A stretch of DNA of 64,000 bases from Rhodanobacteraceae bacterium ZG21-1 (lineage in GTDB: Bacteria > Pseudomonadota > Gammaproteobacteria > Xanthomonadales > Rhodanobacteraceae). Below the pieces are notes generated by a model, which saw only the letters and a program-made list of their open reading frames with translations, made no database searches and was not told where the DNA came from. The first letter of the stretch is position 1, and every line of letters starts with the position of its first letter. The position numbers and the translations under genes are program-made. The stretch is taken from NCBI GenBank assembly GCA_021390615.1, contig JAJEJU010000024.1, positions 1,674,001-1,738,000 on the forward strand, in the 5' to 3' direction. This document shows, in pieces, positions 25,951 through 35,171 of this stretch.

Positions 25951-27303
25951 TCACGAGCGTTCGGCTGAGGATTTTACGACTGCCGCCAGCCTTTCTGCCA
26001 ACCCCTGCACTTCCGCCGCGTCGGCGGCCTCCACCGTGACGCGCACCAGCGGCTCGGTGCCCGAAGCGCGCAGCACCACCCGGCCGCGGCCGCGCAAGCT
26101 CTGCTCGACCTCGGCCAGGGCCTCGCGCACCGGCTCGCTCTGCAGCGCTTCGCGGGCGCCTTCGGCGCGCACATTGATCATCACCTGCGGCAGCTTGTGC
26201 AGGCCCTGGCGCGCCTCGGCCAGATCCTGTCCGGCGATGGACAGCGCCTCCAGCACCGCCAACGCGGCCACGATGCCGTCGCCGGTGGTAGCGCGGTCCA
26301 GGCAGAGGATGTGGCCCGAGGTCTCGCCGCCCAGCACGCCGCCGTGCTGCTTGAGCTGCTGCAGTACGTAGCGGTCGCCCACGTTGGCACGCAACAGCGG
26401 AACGCCCAGCGCATCCAGCGCCAGCTGGAGGCCGTAGTTGCTCATCAAGGTACCCACCACCGGGCCTTGCAGCAGTCCGCGGACATGCCAATTGCGCGCC
26501 AGCACGTAGAGTATGTCGTCGCCGTCGGCCAGCACGCCGTGACGGTCGACCAACTGCACGCGATCGCCATCGCCGTCGAAGGCGATGCCGAGGTCGGCGT
26601 GCTGGGCCAGCACGGCGTCGCGCAACGCCTGCGGGTGCGTGGAGCCCACCTCACGGTTGATATTGAAGCCATCCGGGCGATCGCCGATCGCGCTCACCTC
26701 GGCGCCCAGCTCGGCGAACACCTTGGGCGCAACCTGATAGGTGGCGCCATGGGCGCAGTCGAGCACCAGCTTGAGGCCGCGCAGGCTGAGATCTTCGGAC
26801 ACGGTGGTCTTGCAGTACTCCGCATAGCGCGTCGCCGCATCGGCAATGCGCGTGGCCTTGCCCAGGCGTTCGGACGGCACCGTCACGAATTCGGCATCCA
26901 CCTCCTGCTCGATCGCCGCCTCGACCTCGTCAGACAGCTTCTCTCCATGTGCGGAAAAGAACTTGATGCCGTTGTCGTGATAGGGATTGTGCGAGGCGCT
27001 GATCACGATGCCGGCGTCGGCGCGCAGGCTGCGGGTGAGCAAGGCCACCGCCGGCGTCGGCATCGGTCCGAGCAGGCGCACGTCCGCTCCGGCCGCGACC
27101 AGGCCGGCCTCCAGTGCCGACTCGAACATGTAGCCGGAGATGCGCGTGTCCTTGCCGATCACCACCACCGGTCGCGGCCGCCCGGCGCGCGCCAGCCCGG
27201 TGCCGACCGCACGCCCCAGCCGCAGCATGAAGTCCGCACTGACCGGCCATTGTCCGACCAGGCCGCGAATGCCGTCGGTACCGAAATATTTGCGTGAGTT
27301 CAT
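25951..27303 (-). CDS. glmM: Phosphoglucosamine mutase
   Basis: 450 residues. It converts glucosamine 6-phosphate to glucosamine 1-phosphate on the way to UDP-GlcNAc, for peptidoglycan and LPS. The phosphorylated Ser104 (ISASHNP), the Mg-binding DGDGDR and the phosphate-binding [11 protein letters not shown] near the C-terminus are all present. E. coli Ser102 aligns with Ser104. It lies 48 bp after folP on the same strand, a conserved pairing. Confidence 0.97.
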   Translation of the reverse strand: MNSRKYFGTDGIRGLVGQWPVSADFMLRLGRAVGTGLARAGRPRPVVVIGKDTRISGYMFESALEAGLVAAGADVRLLGPMPTPAVALLTRSLRADAGIVISASHNPYHDNGIKFFSAHGEKLSDEVEAAIEQEVDAEFVTVPSERLGKATRIADAATRYAEYCKTTVSEDLSLRGLKLVLDCAHGATYQVAPKVFAELGAEVSAIGDRPDGFNINREVGSTHPQALRDAVLAQHADLGIAFDGDGDRVQLVDRHGVLADGDDILYVLARNWHVRGLLQGPVVGTLMSNYGLQLALDALGVPLLRANVGDRYVLQQLKQHGGVLGGETSGHILCLDRATTGDGIVAALAVLEALSIAGQDLAEARQGLHKLPQVMINVRAEGAREALQSEPVREALAEVEQSLRGRGRVVLRASGTEPLVRVTVEAADAAEVQGLAERLAAVVKSSAERS

Positions 27304-27351
27304 GGCGTCATTCCTGTCGAACATTCTGGCAAGGCGAAAGGCTTCGCGGCT

Positions 27352-28260
27352 TCAATCGTCGTCCGGCCAGCGCGGCGCCGCCGGCTTGGCCTCGCGGCGC
27401 GGCGCGGCATCGCCGGCCTTGACCGCCTGCCACACCGCCAGCGCATCGACGGTCGCGGCCACGTCGTGCACTCGCAGCAGGCGCGCGCCACGCTGGGCTG
27501 CGATCATCGCCGCGGCGACCGAGCCGGCGGCGCGCTGTTCGGGCTGCCCTCGGCCGGTCATCGCGCCGATCATCGACTTGCGCGACAGACCCGCGTAGAT
27601 GCCGCTGCCCAGATCGGCGAAGCGTTCCAGCGCACGCAGCAAGGCCAGATTGTGTTCCAACGTCTTGCCGAAGCCGAAGCCGGGATCGACCATCACCTTG
27701 CGCTTGTCGATCCCGGCCAGCTCGCAGGCGAACAGCCGATCGGTCAGGAAGCGATGCACCTCGCCGACCACGTCGTCGTAATGCGGATCGTCCTGCATGC
27801 TGCGCGGCTCGCCCTGCATATGCATCAGGCACACGGGCACGCCCAGCGCGGCCGCGGCATCCAGCGCGCCCTCGCGGCGTAAGGCGTAGACGTCGTTGAT
27901 CATGCCCACGCCGGCGGCCACCGCGGCGCGCATCACTTCGGGTTTGGAGGTGTCGATCGCCAGCGGCACGGTGGTGCGGGCGCTCAGCTGCTCGACCACC
28001 GGAATCACCCGGCGCAGCTCTTCCTCGACGCTGACTTCCTGGCCGCCCGGCCGGGTCGACTCGCCGCCGATGTCGAGCATGTCGGCGCCTTCGGCCGCCA
28101 GACGCAGGCCGTGCTCGACGGCCTCCGCCAGGCTGGCGTAGCGGCCGCCGTCGGAAAACGAATCGGGCGTGACATTCAGTACGCCGACCACGCGCGGACG
28201 ATCCAGCACCAGCGGGCGGCCGGCGCAGTCGAGCACGGTGGCGAAAAGATCGATGCTCAT
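27352..28260 (-). CDS. folP: Dihydropteroate synthase
   Basis: 302 residues. It condenses p-aminobenzoate with 6-hydroxymethyl-dihydropterin pyrophosphate in folate synthesis and is the sulfonamide target. Family signatures: NVTPDSFSDGG (29-39), DIGGESTRPG, DTSKPEVM, DPGFGFGKT and the closing RVHDVAATVDAL. The tail of ~20 charged residues after the barrel is longer than in E. coli. The ATG at 28260 starts two bases after the stop of the preceding hydrolase gene, so it belongs to an orn-hydrolase-folP-glmM operon. Confidence 0.96.
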   Translation of the reverse strand: MSIDLFATVLDCAGRPLVLDRPRVVGVLNVTPDSFSDGGRYASLAEAVEHGLRLAAEGADMLDIGGESTRPGGQEVSVEEELRRVIPVVEQLSARTTVPLAIDTSKPEVMRAAVAAGVGMINDVYALRREGALDAAAALGVPVCLMHMQGEPRSMQDDPHYDDVVGEVHRFLTDRLFACELAGIDKRKVMVDPGFGFGKTLEHNLALLRALERFADLGSGIYAGLSRKSMIGAMTGRGQPEQRAAGSVAAAMIAAQRGARLLRVHDVAATVDALAVWQAVKAGDAAPRREAKPAAPRWPDDD

Positions 28261-28262
28261 GT

Positions 28263-28916
28263 TCAACCTTCGGCGACGGTGACGAGAAGCGGAGAACGAT
28301 ACAGCCCATCCGGTGCGATCAGCGGCTCGTCCGGCGGCGGCGCTCCGCCGAAGCGCTCGCGCATGCGCTGCCTGACCTCCGGGCTGTCGAGCCTGAAATC
28401 GCGCCAATGCGCCAACGGCGCCAGGGTGAGGCCGTATGCGTTGCGATAGAGCTTCCATACCAGCTCGGAGCAGTACAGACGCTGATCCGACCAGGCGAAG
28501 CGGTCATCATAAGGCCGCCCGAGCACGCCGGCGGCCCAGCGCCGCAGCGCGACATGCGCGGCAGGCGTGTCGACCGGCGCGCTGTCGCGCAAACGACGCA
28601 CGGCATAGTGGCCGCCCTGCCCGCGCGCAATCCAGGTCGCGAGCGGGGTGAAGCGTACGTTCGCCTCGGCCTCCAGCACATACGGCTGCCCATCGCGATA
28701 AACCGCCACGCCGACATGACTCCAGCGCGAGCCGGTGGCCTGCTGGATGGCCACGCTCTGCGCCGAGCGCGAGGTCTGAAAAAGCAGGTCGCCGTCATGC
28801 AGCAGCGGCAGTGGCGCCGCACGGGCCATGCCGGCAAACGCCAGCACGGACAGGGCCAGCCAGCTCAGCCATCGATGGCGTGCCGACCGACCGTGCGCGC
28901 TCGCCGCCGCCTTCAT
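28263..28916 (-). CDS. YiiX-like (YebB/NlpC-P60-related) cysteine hydrolase
   Basis: 217 residues with an N-terminal signal sequence ([17 protein letters not shown]). The mature protein fits the YiiX/YebB permuted papain-like family: [10 protein letters not shown], His67 in SHVGVAV and Cys149 in LYCSELVWK, the likely catalytic pair. These enzymes are thought to cut amide or thioester bonds in the envelope; the substrate is unknown. Its start overlaps the orn stop by four bases (ATGA), so it is translationally coupled to orn. Confidence 0.85.
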   Translation of the reverse strand: MKAAASAHGRSARHRWLSWLALSVLAFAGMARAAPLPLLHDGDLLFQTSRSAQSVAIQQATGSRWSHVGVAVYRDGQPYVLEAEANVRFTPLATWIARGQGGHYAVRRLRDSAPVDTPAAHVALRRWAAGVLGRPYDDRFAWSDQRLYCSELVWKLYRNAYGLTLAPLAHWRDFRLDSPEVRQRMRERFGGAPPPDEPLIAPDGLYRSPLLVTVAEG

Positions 28917-29470
28917 GCGCCGCCGAGCGCTCCCATGTGGCGGCGGTAGTAACGCAGTTCGTCGATCGAATCGCGAATGTCCGACAGCGCGGTGTGCGCG
29001 GATTCCTTGCTGAAGCCCCGGCTGACCGCCGGCGCCCAGCGCCGCGCCAGCTCCTTCAGCGTGGAGACGTCGAGATTGCGGTAGTGGAAGTAGCGCTCCA
29101 GCCGCGGCATCTGTCGGTGCAGGAAGCGCCGATCCTGGCAGATCGAATTGCCGCACATCGGCGACTTGCCGGCCGGCACCCAGTCACGCAGGAAGGCCAG
29201 GGTTTCCTGTTCCGCCTTGGCGTGATCGACAACCGAATCGAGCACCTGCTGCCACAGGCCGGAGCGGCTGTGCTGGTTGCGGTTCCAGGCGTCCATCGCC
29301 TCCAGCCGATCCAGTTCGTGGCGGATCGCGAATACCGGACCCTCGGCCAGAATGTGCAAGTCCTTGTCCGTGACGATGGTGGCGATTTCCAACACCGAAT
29401 CGGCGTCGGTGTCGAGGCCGGTCATCTCCAGGTCGATCCAGATCAGGTTGTCGTCGTTGGCTTGGCTCAT
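28913..29470 (-). CDS. orn: Oligoribonuclease
   Basis: 185-residue DEDDh 3'-5' exoribonuclease that degrades nanoRNAs and linear pGpG, and so closes cyclic-di-GMP turnover. Exo I motif [10 protein letters not shown] (Asp13, Glu15), a central [10 protein letters not shown] region and the terminal [13 protein letters not shown] carry the active-site residues. Length and sequence match E. coli Orn closely. It is divergent from sbcB with only 51 bp between the two starts. Confidence 0.97.
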   Translation of the reverse strand: MSQANDDNLIWIDLEMTGLDTDADSVLEIATIVTDKDLHILAEGPVFAIRHELDRLEAMDAWNRNQHSRSGLWQQVLDSVVDHAKAEQETLAFLRDWVPAGKSPMCGNSICQDRRFLHRQMPRLERYFHYRNLDVSTLKELARRWAPAVSRGFSKESAHTALSDIRDSIDELRYYRRHMGALGGA

Positions 29471-29521
29471 GCGCCCTCCTGACCGAGCAGTCTAGCAGCA
29501 CCCCGTGCGATCATCCGGGAC

Positions 29522-30961
29522 ATGCAGACCTTTTTCTGGCATGACTACGAGACCTTCGGCGCCGACACCCGCCGCGACCGTCCGGTGCAATTCGCCGGCA
29601 TCCGCACCACCCTGGAACTCGAGGTCATCGGCGAGCCGGTGATGTTCTTCGCCCAGCCGCCGCGCGAGATGCCGCCGCATCCGGACGCCTGTCTGATCAC
29701 CGGCATCACTCCGCAGCAGGCCGAGCGCGAAGGCGTGATCGAGGCCGAGTTCGCCGCACTGGTGCACGAGCAACTGGCCATGCCCGGCACCTGCGGCGTG
29801 GGCTACAACTCGCTGCGCTTCGACGACGAAGTGACGCGCCAGCTGCTCTATCGCAACTTCTACGAGCCCTATGGCCGCGAGTGGGAGCACGGCAATTCGC
29901 GCTGGGACCTGATCGACCTGGTGCGCATGTGCGAGGCGCTGCGCCCCGAAGGCATCGCCTGGCCGACGCACGACGACGGCTCGCCCAGCTTCAAGCTGGA
30001 ACGCCTGGCCCAGGCCAATCGGCTGCACCAGGAACGCGCGCACGATGCGCTCTCCGACGTGCAGGCCTTGATCGAACTGGCGCGGCTGATCCGTGTGCGC
30101 CAGCCGCGCCTGTGGGATTGGCATTTCGCACTGCGCCGCAAGCAAAAGGTATTCGAGCTGCTCGACACGGTGCACATGACGCCGGTGGTGCATGTCTCCT
30201 CGCGCTACCCGGCCAGCCGGCACTGCCTGACCCTGATCGCGCCGCTGGCCATCCATCCCGCACGCGCCGGCGAGGTGATCGTGTACGACCTGGCTACCGA
30301 TCCCACCGACCTGCTGACCCTGGACGAGGACGAGATCGTCGACCGCATGTTCACCCCGCGGCAGGATCTGCCGGAAGGCGTCGAACGCGTGCCGCTGCGC
30401 ACCGTGCACGCCAATCGTTCGCCGGCGCTCGCGCCGATGTCAGTGCTGCGCGAAGCCGACCTCGGCCGCCTGCAGCTCGATCCTGCGCGCTGCCTGGCTC
30501 ACGCCGAGCGCTTGCGCGCGGCGCCCGGCCTCGCCGAGAAGCTGCGCCGCATCTTCCAGCGCGCCGCGGCGCTACCGCCGCCCGAGGACCCCGAGCTCGC
30601 GTTGTACAGCGGCTTCCTGCCAGACGCCGACAAGCGCCTGCTGGCCGAGGTGCGCGCTACGCCGCCGTCGCAACTCGGCCAGCGCGCCTGGAGCTTCCGC
30701 GATCCGCGCTACGCCGAGCTGCTGTTCCGGTATCGCGCCCGCAATTGGCCCGAGACGCTGAACGCCGAAGAGCACGCGCGCTGGGAAGCCTTCCGCACGC
30801 GACGCCTCACCCATGCCACCGCGCTGACCCAGCTCACCCTGGACGACTACTTCACACGCCTCGCCGAATTGCGCGACGATCCGATCCAGACCAGTCACCT
30901 CGCCCTGCTCGACCAGTTGCAGGCCTGGGGCGAACAGCTTGCTGCCGGCCTCGCCGCCTGA
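29522..30961 (+). CDS. sbcB: Exodeoxyribonuclease I
   Basis: 479 residues, the expected length. ExoI degrades single-stranded DNA 3'-5' in recombination and mismatch repair. Exo I motif WHDYETFG (Asp8, Glu10), GYNSLRFDDEV and RAHDALSDVQAL (exo III) are present, followed by the SH3-like and helical extension (residues ~200-479) seen in E. coli ExoI. It is followed after 31 bp by a DUF2461 gene on the same strand. Confidence 0.95.
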   Translation: MQTFFWHDYETFGADTRRDRPVQFAGIRTTLELEVIGEPVMFFAQPPREMPPHPDACLITGITPQQAEREGVIEAEFAALVHEQLAMPGTCGVGYNSLRFDDEVTRQLLYRNFYEPYGREWEHGNSRWDLIDLVRMCEALRPEGIAWPTHDDGSPSFKLERLAQANRLHQERAHDALSDVQALIELARLIRVRQPRLWDWHFALRRKQKVFELLDTVHMTPVVHVSSRYPASRHCLTLIAPLAIHPARAGEVIVYDLATDPTDLLTLDEDEIVDRMFTPRQDLPEGVERVPLRTVHANRSPALAPMSVLREADLGRLQLDPARCLAHAERLRAAPGLAEKLRRIFQRAAALPPPEDPELALYSGFLPDADKRLLAEVRATPPSQLGQRAWSFRDPRYAELLFRYRARNWPETLNAEEHARWEAFRTRRLTHATALTQLTLDDYFTRLAELRDDPIQTSHLALLDQLQAWGEQLAAGLAA

Positions 30962-30992
30962 TCCATCACCTCGACCGCCACATTCCGGTGCC

Positions 30993-31679
30993 ATGCCGAA
31001 CGCCTACTTCACTCCAGCCACCTTCCGCTTTCTCCGCGCGCTCGACCGCAACAACAGCCGCGAATGGTTCCAGGCGAACAAGGACGATTACGAGCGCCAC
31101 GTGCGCGAGCCCTTCCTGCAGCTGATCACCGACCTGCAGGCACCGCTGACGAAGATCAGTCCGCATTACCGCGCCGACCCGCGCAAGAACGGCGGCTCGC
31201 TGTTCCGCATCTTTCGCGACACGCGCTTCTCCAACAACAAGCTGCCCTACAAACCGTGGCAGGGCGCCCGCTTCTTCCACGAGCGCCGCCACGAAATCCC
31301 GGCGCCCTCGTTCTATCTGCACATCCAGCCGGGCGAATGCTTCGCCGGCGGCGGCATGTGGCATCCGGAATCGGATGCGCTGAAGCGCATCCGCGAGTTC
31401 ATCGCCGACAACCCGGCCGCCTGGAAGCGCGCCACCCAGAGCAAGGCCTTCCGCGAACATCTGAGTTTCTGGGGCGAGTCGCTTAGCCGGCCGCCGCGCG
31501 GCTTCGACGCGGCGCACGAGCTGATCGAGGACATCAAGCGCAAGGACTTCGCCTGTGGCGAAAATTTCGACGAAGCGCTGGCCTGCTCCACCGAGCTGCT
31601 GCCCTGGAGCGTGGCCTGCTTCAAGCGCGTCGCGCCGCTGATCGACTACCTCTGCGCCGCGCAGGAACTGGAATTCTGA
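30993..31679 (+). CDS. DUF2461 (TIGR02453) family protein
   Basis: 228 residues, a conserved family without a defined activity. Signatures: FTPATFRFLRALDRNNSREW at the start, then RIFRDTRFSNNKLPYKPWQG and PGECFAGGGMWHPESDAL. The ATG at 30993 gives the family start. The protein is cytoplasmic with no membrane segments. Adjacency to sbcB on the same strand may simply reflect read-through. Confidence 0.9.
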   Translation: MPNAYFTPATFRFLRALDRNNSREWFQANKDDYERHVREPFLQLITDLQAPLTKISPHYRADPRKNGGSLFRIFRDTRFSNNKLPYKPWQGARFFHERRHEIPAPSFYLHIQPGECFAGGGMWHPESDALKRIREFIADNPAAWKRATQSKAFREHLSFWGESLSRPPRGFDAAHELIEDIKRKDFACGENFDEALACSTELLPWSVACFKRVAPLIDYLCAAQELEF

Positions 31680-32267
31680 GCTTCGAGCCGAAGACCGCTC
31701 CGCGTTAGGCAGCGGCTCGAACCTTCCCAGCGGCATCCCTGCCGCCGGATCGACGGCCGCCGCCTGGACTCCCACATGGCGAGCAGGCGTCGTGGCCGAT
31801 CAGCCATGCCTGATCGGCCATCCATCTCCCCGAACGCTGCAGCACTTCATTGCTGCACTGCAGACAAGCGCGGCCTGGCGAGGTCGCGCCGAGCGCGACT
31901 TCCTGCGCCACAACAACCAGCGACCACACCATCTTCAGCCCGTTGCTTCTTGCGCTGCGAAGCGCACCAGACAGCGCCCTGCGGCCACCTCTTCCGCAAC
32001 AGAACGAACGGCGGCCAGCGGCTGCAACTGGATCTCGGGGTCGCATCTGCCTTGCTCCGTGCGTCGAATGTGCAACCGCAAGAAATGAGTCAGGCGTCGC
32101 CTTTTCTAGCGAAATCAGGTCGAAATTCGCACTTGCTTACGAAAAATTAAGATGAAAAACTTGCGGACGAAAGCCGCATCCGCCCGGATGCTTTGTCCCG
32201 ATGGCGGCTTGTGATCAGGGTCGGGAGTCCCGTTTTAGCCGCACATAACTACACGAGGGGTAATACG
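31680..32267. other. Intergenic region before the TonB-dependent receptor
   Basis: 588 bases without a convincing gene. It holds the inverted repeat at 31793-31820. The 150 bases before the receptor become AT-rich (around 32110-32160), where its promoter probably lies. Small frames on both strands lack ribosome binding sites. Confidence 0.5.
31793..31820. repeat. Inverted repeat TGGCCGATCA-N8-TGATCGGCCA
   Basis: Perfect 10-bp arms, spacer GCCATGCC. No T-run follows, so it is more likely an operator or structured RNA element than a terminator. It is about 115 bp after the DUF2461 gene. Confidence 0.55.
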
Positions 32268-35087
32268 ATGAAGCGCAATAAGCTCGCCTTAGCCGTGGCT
32301 GGACTGCTGGCAATCCCCGCCGGCGTGACGTTCGCCCAGAACGCTGCGCCCTCCGATGCCGCTCCACAGGCCAAGGCCAAAGAGCTGCAGACCATCACGG
32401 TGACCGGCTCGGCCCTGCCGCGCGTCGACACCGAAACCCCTTCCCCGGTCGCCGTCATCACCGCCGCGCAGATCGAGCGCAGCGGCCTGAAGACGGTCAG
32501 CGACGTGATCCGTTCGATCTCGGCGGACAACAGCGGCACCATCGGCGGCTCCTTCAGCAACGGCTTCGCCTCGGGCGCGGCCGGCGTGGCGCTGCGCGGC
32601 CTCACGGTCAACTCCACCCTGGTGCTGATCGACGGCCGCCGCTCCGCCAGCTACGGCTTGGCCGACGACGGCCAGCGCACCTTCGTCGACCTCAACTCGG
32701 TGCCGATGAACGCGGTGGAGCGCATCGAAGTGCTGAAGGACGGCGCCTCCTCGCTGTACGGCGCCGACGCCATCGCCGGCGTGATCAACATCATCCTCAA
32801 GCACGATTTCCAGGGCATGCAGGGCTCGGCCGAATACGGCACCTCGCAGCACGGCGGCGGCGCCGAGAAGCGCGCCACCTTGCTGTTCGGCGGCGGCGAC
32901 ATGGCGAAGGACGGCTACAACGCCTACGGCAGCATCGAAGCGCAGAAGAACGATGCCATCCTGCTGCGCGACCGCGGCTATCCCTACGACAGCCTGGACT
33001 GGCGCGGCATCGGCGGTCCCAACAACGGCAATGGCCAGCCCAGCCTGCGCAACGGCTCCTACTACGGCACGGTCAGGCCGGGCACCCTGGGCACGCCGGG
33101 CGACGTCACCACCGGCATTCCCGTCGCCGGCTCGGTATACCAGCCGCTGCTGCCCTGCGGCGCCGGCTCCACCCTGATCAGCAACGACCCGAACAATCCC
33201 GGCAGCTACTGCTCGCAGAACTTCCTGGAAAACATGAATGCGCAGCCGGAGACCAAACGCCTGGGCGCCTACGGCCGATTGACCGTGAAAGTCGGCGATA
33301 CCAGCGAGGCCTATCTCGGCGCCAGCTACTACTACAACCAGGCCGAGGCCGCCGCCGGCGGTCCGGCGCAGATCCAGGCCAGCTCGCCGAACAACACCAA
33401 TGCGATCGCGTTGCCGGTCTATCTCAGCAACGGCCAGCTCAACCCGAACAACCCGTTCGCTTCGCAGGGCCAGGTGGCCCTGATCAACTACGCCTTCCCC
33501 GGCCAGCGCAGCATCGAGACCAAGAACCACAATCTGCGCCTGGTCGGCGGCATGCACGGCACGCTGGGCGACTGGAACTACGACACCGCGCTGGTGATCA
33601 ACCACACCTCGCTCGACACCACCCGCTACGGCTACCTGAACTACTCGCAGCTCATCAAGGACGTCAACGACGGCAGCTACAACTTCCTCGATCCGTCGAA
33701 GAACTCCGCCGCGACCCTGGCCGCCTTGCTGCCGACGGTGAGCAAGACCTCGACCAGCGACCTGCAGTCCTTCGATTTCCACGTCACCCGCAGCCTGATG
33801 GACCTGCCCGGCGGCTCGCTCGGCCTGGCCATGGGCGCCGACGTGCGGCACGAGTCGCAGAACGATCCCAACCTCAACGGCGACCTGGAAGTACAGAACC
33901 TCGGCGTGGCCTATACCTTCGGCCATCGCACGGTGGGCGGCCTGTACACCGAATTCGACGCACCGCTGCTGGAGCAGCTCGAAGTCGACGTCGGCGGCCG
34001 CTTCGACCACTACTCGGATTTCGGCAGCGCGTTCTCGCCCAAGATCGGCTTCAAGTACAAGCCGTTCGACTCGCTGGCCGTGCGCGGCACCTTCAGCCGC
34101 GGCTTCCGTGCGCCGAGCTTCCCCGAGAACGGCTCCAGCGAATCGGTGGGCTTCGCCCGCTACACCGTACCGGCCAGCTTCGCGGCCCTGCACGGCAATA
34201 ACGGCTACGTGCAGCCGTACAGCCTGGGCTACGACACGGTGGGCAACAACAACATCAAGCCCGAGCGTTCCAAGAGCTACACCCTGGGCGTGGTCTACCA
34301 GCCGATCGACCAGCTGAGCGCCTCGGTGGACTACTACGACATCAAGAAGACCCGGGTCATCGGCGCCTACGACTCCGGCGCGATTCTGGACGCCTACTAT
34401 GCAGGCCTGCCGCTGCCCGCGGGAGCCGTCGTCGTCGCCGACAAGCCCGATCCGGATCATCCCGGCGCGCTGGCGCGTCCGGTAATCGTGCAGGCGCCCT
34501 TCGTCAATCAGAACTCGCTGCGCACGCAGGGCGTGGACATCGACCTGATCGGGCGCTTCAACCTCACCGACAGCACCAAGTTCATCAGCGAGCTCACCGC
34601 CACCAAGATCTTCAACTGGGATCTGAAACTGCAGGATGGCAGCGTGCAGCGCTTCGCCGGCACGCATGGGCCGAGCCAGCTGTCGTCGGGCGCCGGCACG
34701 CCGCAGTACCGCGCCACCTGGTCCAACAGCGTCATGTTCGGGCCGGCCACTATCACCGGCACCTTCTACTACACCAGCGGCATGTCGCTGACCGCGCCCG
34801 ACTCGGGCACCGGCTGCCTGTCGCAGGATGCGAACGGCAACAACTGGCCGCGCAGCTGCCGGATGTCCTCGTTCACCACCTTCGACCTGACCGGCAGCTA
34901 CGACATCAACGAGCACTTCCAGCTGTACGCGTCGGTGCTCAATGCTTTCAACCGCAAGCCGCCGCTGGATCCGCTCAACTACGCCGGCGCCTCGATCGGC
35001 GGCGTGGGCAGCCCGTACAACCCGACCTACGACCAGTCCGGCATCGTCGGCCGCTTCTACACGCTGGGCGTGAAGTTCAAACTGTGA
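32268..35087 (+). CDS. TonB-dependent outer-membrane receptor
   Basis: 939 residues. After a signal peptide (MKRNKLALAVAGLLAIPAGV) there is a TonB-box-like ELQTITVTGS, then the plug domain (about 45-170, with LRGLTVNSTLVLIDGRR and VERIEVLKDGASSLYGADAI). A 22-strand barrel follows, with GFRAPSFPENG in the middle and the end VGRFYTLGVKFKL. GAGGGG at 32255-32260 supports the ATG at 32268. This large class in Lysobacterales imports carbohydrates, peptides or chelated metals using TonB energy. No regulator or siderophore gene is adjacent, so the substrate is open. Confidence 0.93.
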   Translation: MKRNKLALAVAGLLAIPAGVTFAQNAAPSDAAPQAKAKELQTITVTGSALPRVDTETPSPVAVITAAQIERSGLKTVSDVIRSISADNSGTIGGSFSNGFASGAAGVALRGLTVNSTLVLIDGRRSASYGLADDGQRTFVDLNSVPMNAVERIEVLKDGASSLYGADAIAGVINIILKHDFQGMQGSAEYGTSQHGGGAEKRATLLFGGGDMAKDGYNAYGSIEAQKNDAILLRDRGYPYDSLDWRGIGGPNNGNGQPSLRNGSYYGTVRPGTLGTPGDVTTGIPVAGSVYQPLLPCGAGSTLISNDPNNPGSYCSQNFLENMNAQPETKRLGAYGRLTVKVGDTSEAYLGASYYYNQAEAAAGGPAQIQASSPNNTNAIALPVYLSNGQLNPNNPFASQGQVALINYAFPGQRSIETKNHNLRLVGGMHGTLGDWNYDTALVINHTSLDTTRYGYLNYSQLIKDVNDGSYNFLDPSKNSAATLAALLPTVSKTSTSDLQSFDFHVTRSLMDLPGGSLGLAMGADVRHESQNDPNLNGDLEVQNLGVAYTFGHRTVGGLYTEFDAPLLEQLEVDVGGRFDHYSDFGSAFSPKIGFKYKPFDSLAVRGTFSRGFRAPSFPENGSSESVGFARYTVPASFAALHGNNGYVQPYSLGYDTVGNNNIKPERSKSYTLGVVYQPIDQLSASVDYYDIKKTRVIGAYDSGAILDAYYAGLPLPAGAVVVADKPDPDHPGALARPVIVQAPFVNQNSLRTQGVDIDLIGRFNLTDSTKFISELTATKIFNWDLKLQDGSVQRFAGTHGPSQLSSGAGTPQYRATWSNSVMFGPATITGTFYYTSGMSLTAPDSGTGCLSQDANGNNWPRSCRMSSFTTFDLTGSYDINEHFQLYASVLNAFNRKPPLDPLNYAGASIGGVGSPYNPTYDQSGIVGRFYTLGVKFKL

Positions 35088-35171
35088 TGCAAGACTCCGG
35101 CGGAGGGATCACCTCCGCCGGAGTCGTCTCCATGCAGTCTTCAGGCATGCGGTTTTCAGGCACGTAGTTCT

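Noticed and set aside
32289-34916. 875-codon frame antisense to the TonB receptor
   Set aside because: No family resemblance, no ribosome binding site, and the sense strand carries a complete receptor with signal peptide.
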